Below are positions 56,117 through 64,000 of a DNA stretch of 64,000 nt, piece by piece. The position numbers were made by a program, and so were the translations under genes. Source of the stretch: Trifolium pratense (lineage: Eukaryota > Streptophyta > Magnoliopsida > Fabales > Fabaceae). Under the pieces are notes generated by a model that was not told the origin of the DNA, searched no databases, and saw only the letters and a program-made list of their open reading frames with translations. The number at the start of each line of letters is the position of its first letter. Position 1 is the stretch's first letter. The DNA lies in NCBI RefSeq assembly GCF_020283565.1, contig NC_060062.1, positions 20,494,127 to 20,558,126 on the forward strand, written 5' to 3'.

Positions 56117-56465
56117 TACTACGTGGGTTTGGTTTTCGCCCAATATTATAGCTCCATCATTTTTATTATCATATTTGATCATATACTGTATCACAGTCAA
56201 CTTATGAGTTTATCAATAAACTCTCGATTACTATTTTGTGCTATCACTTCCGTTTCCATTCTTGTTGTTTTGATACCTCCACTCTATTGTTGGAGAAAAC
56301 CTGTTGCATCTTGAGATATTTTGGCACATCATATTTATTGTTGGATGTCTTCTCATGTGTTTATCTTTCTCCAACAAAAATAATGAGAGCGAGAGGCATC
56401 ATTCTCTCTCTACTTTCTTTCTCCATCGTGGTTTGCCTTTTTGTGAAAGAGAAAAAGAAAAGAGA

Positions 56466-56830
56466 TGAGTGTTGGGTTTCAAGTGTGAGTGGTTAAGTCT
56501 CACATCGAATATATAAATTTATAAGATATGTGACCAATTAACCTAATGTCATAAGGTTTTGGGTGGAGATGTGACGTATCTCTCGTTGTCCTCGAGCATT
56601 GGCCCCATTGTTTCTCTCAAGCTCCCCCGCACTCCCAACAAGTGGCGCTAGTAGGAAGGGGGAATTGTTGTGGCAAGTGTGAGTTAAGTCTCACATTGCT
56701 TAGAAAAGTGGAGGTTGAACACTTTATAAGTGAGAGGATCAATAAACCTGACACCTTAAGGTTTTGGGTTAAAGTGTGGTGTTCAACTCACTTGTTGAGT
56801 TGTTCTTAACCCCAATGTGGATGATCCCCG
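56466..56830 (+). mobile_element. TRIM-like short LTR repeats
   Basis: Two related segments contain GTGTGAG-TTAAGTCTCACAT... and ...AAGGTTTTGGGT (56478-56570 and 56675-56775). Between them is a GC-richer spacer with CTCCCCCGCACTCCC. This layout fits a terminal-repeat retrotransposon in miniature or its remnant; I see no clear PBS. Confidence 0.4.
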
Positions 56831-57287
56831 GCTGCCCCCTCGTGTCCCAACAAGGAGATGATCCATATTGGTCATTTGATGTTAAGAAATCTCATATCGG
56901 ATATGAATTGACCTGAACATAGATTTGTAAGTAAGAGTCGATCTTTACCTTACAATTCGATTTTGTTAGTATTGAGTTATGTCTAACTCTCGGTTCTAAG
57001 ATAAAAGGGTAGGGTATTTGAAAGGGAGATGTTACATTTGAAATAAAGTATTTTGTCATACAATATTAGACAGGACTAGACTAGCTAGGTAGAATTAGAG
57101 AAGAAAAAGAAGGTTCAACAAATAATTAAATTTTAGTAAAGATATAAATACATAATTGAAATTCAAAATCAAGATCTCATTTTCATATAGAAAACATAGT
57201 TAGATAAGGTGGAAAGAAACACGAGTTTTTGAATGGCCTTCAAAGCCGTCCAAAGGTAGAGTAGGTGGCCGCTCATGGTAGGAAAAG
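56831..57287. other. Intergenic before the MULE
   Basis: No gene or paired repeat ends were seen. Confidence 0.4.
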
Positions 57288-58015
57288 GTATAACTTGATA
57301 TTTTCTCTCCCCACCCCCCACGTTTCTTTTATACCCCCCTTAAATCCCAGTTTGCCCTTCGAAAATGACCAATTTTTTGGTTAGCAAATTCGGGTTTTAC
57401 GAATCGAAAAAATAAAAACTTCGGTTTTTAAAAACCACTCGCTTTGTCCTTCGAGTTTTACGAATCGAAGTATGTTTATATAGAAAGCAACCTCTCACAT
57501 TCTTCATCACTTTCAATACTTCATCCCCACACTACCAAAAGGATCCCAAAATCCAATTCGTTTTTCAGTCAAATCGCTGCTTAAAATCAAGTTTGGAACG
57601 TTTGCTAAGGGTTGGAAGGCGATTTGAAGCACAATATTAAGGTAATCTTCCGTTTAATTTCTTTTATTTTCAACTGTCATATATGCTAGGTTGGTAGGTT
57701 TCTGACACAAAATCGTTCGATTTATAGAAATCGAAGGAATCCTTCGGTTAATACGAATCGAAATGACTGGAACTTTTGGTTTTGTGTTGGTTTAAACGTG
57801 TTTGCTTGCCAAGCCTAACCGAAGGATTCATTCGGTTGATACTAACCGAAATTACTGGAACTTTAATTTTTGCAATGTAAAATTACTTGCCTTGACTGTC
57901 TGTTTTGCTTGCATTGCCTTAGCTGTTATGGATTATAGAATGTGCTACCAATTTTATATGTATTAAGTATTATATGTGGCTAATTATGTGTTTATCCCTC
58001 TTATATTATGTAGTT

Positions 58016-59392
58016 ATGGCGGGCAAACGAGAGCTTGTGCTAGCTATCTGTGCCCCGGGAATTGTTGAGGTTCCGCCTGATAAACCTCCATCTAGACCTG
58101 TTGCATATGAGATTGATACATCAGATCATTTTTACACTGAAATGGCAACCCCTGACCGAGATGAGTTGATTAGATGGGCTCGGGAGATTGCCTTAAAGCT
58201 AAAGTTTGCAATTGTAATTGGCAAATCCTACAACGGCAGCGATAAGAGGAAGCAATATTTCAGGTTGGATTGCGAGCGGGGAGGCCGGTACGTGTCAACA
58301 AATAAGAAGCTAAAATCTGATCAAACCGGCACGAGGAAATGCGGCTGTCCATTTCGACTCCGTGGTTATTGTCATGCCGATAAAACATGGCATTTGACCG
58401 TTGTAAATGGCAAACATAACCACGAGTTGGACAAGGCAGTTGAAGGCCATCTCATTGTCGGTCGTCTCAAACCGGAAGAAAGGCAATGTATGGAGGAAAT
58501 GTCAAGGAATTTGGTTCCGCCTAAGAATATAATGTCCACATTGAAAGATAGGGATCCAAACAACAAGACAACGGCAAAGCAACTCTACAATTTAAGTCAT
58601 CGATTAAAACTTAAAATGAGGGCATCAATGACTGAAATGCAACACCTCTCCAAAAGACTTGTCGAGACCGGGTATTTTTTCAAACATAGGACGGTTGTTG
58701 CAGACGGATCCGAACACGTTCAAGACATTTTCTTTGCACATCCTAAATCTATAAGTTTGTTCAATTCTTTTCCTACTGTGCTTTTGATGGATTCGACATA
58801 CAAAACAAACAAATACAAAATGCCGTTATTTGAGATTGTCGGATTCACATCAACTGGGAGATCTTTCAATGTTGGATTTGCTTGGCTTACCAATGAAAGA
58901 GAAGACAACTTCACTTGGGCTCTAGAGCAGTGTGTCAGTCTCTTAAGGAATGAGGATGTTAGACCGAAGGTGATTGTCACCGATAGGGATTTGGCTCTGA
59001 TGAATGCAGTTTCCGAGGTATTTCCAACATCGGCTGCAATGGTTTGTCGTTTCCATGTAAAAAAGAACGTGAGCTCTAAGATGAAGGAAATTGTGAAAAT
59101 CAAGAATGGAGAGAATGAGAAGCAGACTGATGTGTGGGATCAAATCACCGATGCTTTTAATGATGTGTTAAACAACCACGTCAACATTAAAGTTACAAAA
59201 ACAAACAAAGTCTACCCCCCGAGTGTGGTAGCGTGTCCCCTTCCCCCGCTTAATTCGCCTATAAGCAAGTATCGGATTAAGCAAATTCAGAATCCGCTGC
59301 AAAGTACCATGAATTGGAGTTCCTTCAACCGCCTTACCATCGCGAACTGCCCTTTCGACCTCAACCTTGACACTCCGGCAAACTTGCATTAG
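58016..59392 (+). pseudogene. MULE transposase, C-terminally truncated
   Basis: Start MAGKRELVLAICAPG at 58016, just after a possible 3' splice site (TATGTAG/TT). Residues about 45-140 are a FAR1/WRKY-GCM1-type zinc-binding domain (KYGFAIVIG-like opening, CGCPFRLRGY, GKHNHEL). The MULE DDE core begins around 255 with LLMDSTYKTNKYKMPLFEI and VIVTDRDLALMNAV, giving two of three catalytic acids. Homology stops near AFNDVLNN (about 59185); the remaining codons are the antisense of the neighbouring PMD gene and not transposase. The third catalytic residue and SWIM finger are lost, so this copy should be inactive. Confidence 0.88.
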
Positions 59393-61356
59393 ATTAGGGT
59401 CATTTCTTGCTTCCGCCGCCTCTATTAACACCTCTAAATTAGGTGGCCTTGGTGGTGATTCAGGAGTTTCTACGGGTCGCATAACTGGATGCGACACTCT
59501 ATAAAACCATGACATATATCCGGGTTCAGTGTCCCACGGGCTTGTAACAGGCCGACCCCTCATCTCTTCATCTATCATCCTCAGCTCCAATTCTTCCGTA
59601 AACACACGATCTATCTCACACAAGTTCATCCCCGGCGTTGCAGACATACTCGGATTTCTTGGAATGCCTTGCACATGTTGAAATTGTCTTAGCACACGTT
59701 CCGGCAAATGCTTGGCTTTCAATTTACCACACCTTAACCATCCAGAAAACCAACATGCATTTATCAAAGGTCGCACTTGTCGGTGGGCATCATACGGGCT
59801 GAACACGCAATCGTAAGTTTGAATATTGTCCAAACTGCTTCTATATCCAGCTGCATCCTTATGTCCTTGCCCAGGAACAACCTTTGAATTTAGTGGCATG
59901 TTCGCTGTATATCTAGGAGCCTCCACCCACACACTAAGTCTCGGAAAGTGCGCAATAATCCATCCCTGAAAGTATGACGAACAAGATTCATTATAGCCAA
60001 ACATAGTCTATGTGACAAATTAGACAAATACAAATAATATCTTATATAACGCTCATATATTTTTACCTGAAGAAATGACATGTAGCCAGCCATCTGAGTC
60101 GTGCTAACCGCAGACCCGTGATCCAAATAATGCTGCAGATGAACAAGAGCAGCAGCACCCCAATTCCATTCATGAACGCATGACAAATCTTGAAAGTACT
60201 GCAAATACACAACATCCGCGTAGTAACTGCTCTTGTTGCTGAATATGGTACAACAAACCAAATGTAGCATAAAAGCCCTTACGCTCCTCTCCCTGTAAAG
60301 CCTAACAACATGCGCCGGCTTATTTTCAGCAATCGCTCTTTCAGCAGACGTCTGGTTTGTTGTGTATAGAGTTTGCAGGGTAGTATGCTTCAAATGTACC
60401 CCATTGGTTTCGGCAAATGCTTTATCAATATCCTCTCGCACAACTCCTAGATATGAACTAACCATGTCAGCCCCTTCTCCCCTTGACATCTTCGTATGGT
60501 TCAAAAACTTTCCTTGGATTGGAAGATGTAACAGACATTGTACATCGTCCAATGTGATGCCGAGCTCACCTAACGGAAGGTGGAAAGTACTTGTTTCCGG
60601 ATGCCATCTTTCAACAAATGCCCATATAACCCCATAGTCAAGTACGCTAAAATTGACATGGGTAAGCGGCTCCAATCCCGATGCTTCTATTGGATCCCAA
60701 AACCACCTCTCACTACGAGGCGGTTTGACGATGTCCATAACCTTTTTCCCGCTAGCTTGGCAACGCAGAGTCCTCTTTAAAACCTGAAAAATTCCAACAA
60801 CACAAAACATTGAAAACTTAATTAACATAATCACAGTATTTAAAACAATTAATACATTTAATAAAACAATTAATACACTTAACGGTACCTCGTGATCATC
60901 TGGTTCTGCATCCCATATCGGAACCGCCCTATGATTTCCGTATTGTGTTAATAATGACATATCACTTGGTCCTCCTCCATAACCCTCATTTGCTGCATCT
61001 CGTCGTGGTTGCCGTGGTCGCTGTTGCGGTCTCCGTCGTGGTGGTTGTTGCGGTTCTTCAATTTGCGGTTCATCAGGTTGCGGTTCTTCAGGTTCGCCAT
61101 ACTCGGCATCCTGATTTAGAAATTGATCCGCGTCAAAATCATCATCCTCAGCAGCATTTTGTGCTTGGCCTAAACGTGACCGTGTACGCGTACGCGAACC
61201 ACCCGCCTCAGCATCATGTGTCCCTCGCGCCGGAATTGGTCCTTGCTGCTTACTACGACCTCGTTTGGCAGGGCGATTTGCAGCAAGCTCTCTACGAGCG
61301 GAAGCATTTGCATTGCTTGGCTTGCCATGTCTACCTCTCCCAACATTTTCTTCCAT
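59168..61356 (-). CDS. Plant mobile domain (PMD, MAIN-like) protein, 660 aa
   Basis: Three exons, 60889-61356, 60067-60783 and 59168-59965, GT-AG and in frame over 1983 nt. Start MEENVGRGRHGKPSN at 61356. The N-terminal 150 residues are basic then acidic and Gln/Pro/Arg-rich (nuclear-type, disordered). The PMD follows from about 165: WFWDPIEASGLEPL, VIWAFVERWHPETSTFHLPLGELGITLDDVQCLLHLPI, then GWIIAHFPRL and YRSSLDNIQTYDCVFSPYDAH. These match the PMD/aminotransferase-like family of MAIN and MAIL1 and of transposon-borne relatives. The last few residues read into transposase sequence, so the native C terminus may be altered. Function in the element is unknown; cellular MAIN proteins act in genome silencing and meristem maintenance. 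Confidence 0.88.
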
Positions 61357-62048
61357 ATTTATCCTAACATGGAAAAATATCTTCACACTCAATACAATCT
61401 TATAAACTATGATAAATTCAAACTATAATTCAATCAACATTTAATCCTAACACCTATGGTTAACATTATTCATATGGAAGCATATTGAATTTTACTTACA
61501 CATTTTGTCAAACACTTAGTGTACACCATAATACCATCTAATTGCATACACAAATTAAACCTAATATCACATGCATTCATGTTAACATCTAACTAAACTA
61601 ACAACTAACCATTAATCAACAATTCAAACATAGAATTTTGAGATAGAAAATTACTCAGGGAGGGAAAAAAACGTAGAAAAGAGTGAATGTGATAAGAAAA
61701 ACATGGAATGAGAAAAGAGTGAATGTAAATGCATGGAACTTACTTGATTAAGAATGGTTTGAGATAGGATGTTGAAGTTTTCCACAAAATCGCTCTCAAG
61801 AAGAAGAAGGAGTGGTGTTGTTGGTGTTTAGAAGAAAAAACGTAACTGAGAGGTTATGAAATGCTTCTGTTTCTATATCAGTTAACTTCGGTTAACAAAA
61901 CTCGAAGGTAAAAGCGATCGATTTCTATTAATCGAATTTTTTTAAAGTTCGATTCGTATAACCCGAAACACCGTGCAGGGGCAAAAACGTAAGTAAGGGG
62001 GGTATAAAAGAAACGTGGGGGGCCTAAAGAGAAAATATCGTATAACTT

Positions 62049-63240
62049 TGATGTAACATCAAGTGTTCTAAGAAAGCCATTTCATTGGACTTGGGGGAGT
62101 TTCATTATCCATTTTACCTTGTACTACTACAGTACTAGTATGTATACTAAGTACTAGTAACTATGAATTATTGTACCAAAAAGTAACTATAAACATTCAC
62201 ACACAAATATTCAGTTTCAAATTCAAACTTCATCTATAAAATAATCAACCAGGAATGAGAACCTTGGAATAATACTTTCATTTCATATGGCCAATTCAAT
62301 TATGAAACTAGGAATAGATACTTTCGTACGTGCCAATTCAGTTGTTGAAATTTGCAGCTGCGAACCACAGAAAGAGAACCAACCAGAGATAAATCTAATA
62401 TAAATCATTGTAATTGGAATCTGATGCTGTTTGTCATTATTCTCTGCTTGTGTCCTTTAACGCTCTCTTTTGTTTTTGGGTGAAGAACCCGCACTCTCCC
62501 AATTGGATCTCATGCATCAGTGTACTGTACATGTTGCGTCGACTATACAGTCCTTAGATCTAAGACAAAATCCAAAGGTTCTACTAGTACTGTATATTGT
62601 AGGGGATCCAAATTCATCTGTCTTTTACAATATAGTACTGGTATATGAGTATTCTCGTGAAAAGTTTTGTTGCTATATTTGGAGCAAACGTAAATTTGGA
62701 CCCACAATATATATAATTGCAACATAACAAAACTCTTGTTTGAATTTACTATGAATTTGCCAAAATCACAATAACATTTTGATTTTGTTGAATAGCTTTC
62801 GCAAAAAATCATGGCGGCAATTTTCTTCATCACATCATATTAATCATAGAAGGATTAAGGTCAAACCATTCCACATAACCTAGAGTGAGTCCAACATGCT
62901 AATTTGACTGTACACAGAGATTTTAGAATCTCGAAAACAATAAATATTTGCAAGATAAGATATGTGGAATGGAAACAAAATTACAGTAGTAACAAAAAAG
63001 AATTCCCAAGACATGTGAATGGAATGGAACATAAACACAAAGGAAAGCAGAAAGAAGATCAACAATTTAATTCATATCCAAACTTGAGAACCAGTTTGCA
63101 TGAAATTAGATATACAAGCACAAGAATGTCTTGTAAAGAGTTTGTGCCAGTGGATTTAATACATACAAGAGCTAATATAGCAGCATAATCACAAGACAAT
63201 TCTCGTAGCTGTCAACTTTTTTGTCTCCATCAGAATAAGG
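62049..63240. other. Intergenic, nothing supported
   Basis: AT-rich. Frames such as 62470-62727 and 62904-63188 have no recognisable domain. CTAGTACTGTATA-type phrases near 62120-62650 are loosely repeated. Confidence 0.45.
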
Positions 63241-63918
63241 CTAGCCAGACTTGAAAAGTAAAACAGCTTTCTGATCCAAATAGAAATAAACGAAGTGGTT
63301 TGTTTCATGAGTCACATATGAACCTGCAAAAAGAAAGAAATTTCTATGAACACGCCTTGATCATAAACTGGGTTTGTCATTCTAAGAATTAAAATACCAT
63401 ATAGAAGAATGTCATTAGGCTTAGCAGGACCAACAATTATATCCACATTTGTTTCGGCAGTCTGAATTTTGTCAAAAGAAGAAGATAAATAAAAGTGCTC
63501 TGAGACATAAATGATATGAATATGATATCTGTGAAGGTGTGGTTGTGCAATACAAAATGGCATTGAAGTTGCATCAAGAACTTTATGGTTTCAGTATCTG
63601 AAACTTGAGCTTAATCCAAGCTTTGATTGTGCTGGACTACCAACCATGCAGTCCTTCCATCCCCATCAAACCCATCTAATAGTTATACAGTATCTTTCAT
63701 TACACTTCCCGGTACACAATTGCCATAAATTCTTTATGGCCTACCTGATATGACATTGAATGATAACATTTGTTTGAAAAAAAGGTCTGAACATTATTTG
63801 ACAAGCTAGAGCCGACCAAACTCCCTTCTTTTTAGAAGTAATATATTTAGAATAATGAATATATTCGATTAACGGTATCTGTCTTTCTGGCTTCAAATAC
63901 CAGGGAACCAAATGACAT
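63241..63918 (-). CDS. Unrecognised protein, small gene or last exons (63 aa seen)
   Basis: Three short exons can be joined in phase on the minus strand: 63874-63918, 63398-63461 and 63241-63323, with GT-AG introns. The product would start [15 protein letters not shown], continue [17 protein letters not shown] and end [15 protein letters not shown]. The last two exons fit each other well (split Gly codon). The first is less certain, because an in-frame TGA lies upstream and its donor (ACC/GTTAAT) is weak. It may instead be the 3' end of a larger gene with other upstream exons. I do not recognise the family. Confidence 0.35.
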
Positions 63919-64000
63919 AGTTTCAATACATCAAAAATTTACTGGAGTGACTTATTCAAATTTCAAAATATTATCGGACTCCTAAGTTCCGCAAACAACT

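Larger units (their letters stand above)
57297..62039. mobile_element. Mutator-like element (4743 bp) carrying a PMD gene
   Basis: TIRs begin GATATTTTCTCT and share CCCCCCACGTTTCTTTTATACCCCCCTT at both ends. A perfect 9-bp duplication GTATAACTT (57288-57296, 62040-62048) flanks it, the Mutator signature. It contains a truncated transposase (plus strand) and a PMD gene (minus strand) in convergent order. Subterminal regions repeat phrases such as ACGAATCGAA and TTCGGTTAATAC. The intact duplication implies a fairly recent insertion. Confidence 0.93.

Noticed and set aside
60945..61428. Val/His-rich plus-strand ORFs
   Set aside because: Antisense shadows of the PMD gene N terminus.

Overview
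This is plant nuclear DNA, most likely from a papilionoid legume of the Medicago/Trifolium type. The evidence is AT-rich sequence, short GT-AG introns, dense Stowaway, hAT and Mutator MITEs, a tRNA-derived SINE, and a SIRE/Maximus-type Copia element with an extra env-like gene. The species is inferred from repeat style, not proven.

Layout. 1-10 kb is repeat-rich: a probable solo LTR with a cluster of GC-rich near-palindromes, a 1.07 kb TIR element, several hAT MITEs, and one small unrecognised gene at 6.5-6.7 kb. 10.8-12.8 kb holds a two-exon pectin methylesterase and 14.25-15.1 kb an intronless ATL-type RING-H2 ubiquitin ligase gene. 15.6-21.3 kb is a nest of DNA transposons, including a decayed hAT transposase fragment and a SINE inside a Stowaway. 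23.0-24.8 kb is a three-exon soluble epoxide hydrolase. 25.7-28.8 kb (minus) is a seven-exon FAHD1-type acylpyruvase/oxaloacetate decarboxylase, which I reconstructed from splice sites because its exons are short.

29.7-42.6 kb is the most unusual part. A 10.9 kb Copia element with apparently identical 1736-bp LTRs (30773-41704) lies between the 3' part of an NB-ARC-TIR gene and the 5' part of a cytosolic HSP70 gene, both on the minus strand. The flanks share TTAC next to the LTRs. Removing the element and one target-site copy leaves one open frame: HSP70 ATPase lobe, then NB-ARC tail, then TIR. This is either a chimeric HSP70/NLR-type gene broken very recently or a product of ectopic recombination.

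43.2-47.2 kb (minus) is an eight-exon mitochondrial branched-chain 2-oxoacid dehydrogenase E2 gene. 48.2-51.4 kb has an hAT element next to a Mutator MITE, plus another MITE. 52.1-52.7 kb is a two-exon FLZ (FCS-like zinc finger) gene with an overlapping uORF. 53-57 kb holds foldback and Stowaway MITEs. 57.3-62.0 kb is a complete Mutator-like element with a perfect 9-bp target duplication; it carries a truncated FAR1/MULE transposase and, tail to tail with it, a plant mobile domain (PMD/MAIN-like) gene. The last kilobase may contain a small three-exon gene I do not recognise.

The host genes are unrelated in function (cell wall, ubiquitination, epoxide and keto-acid metabolism, FLZ signalling) and do not form a pathway. 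The unifying theme is heavy recent transposition, including one event that has split a gene.
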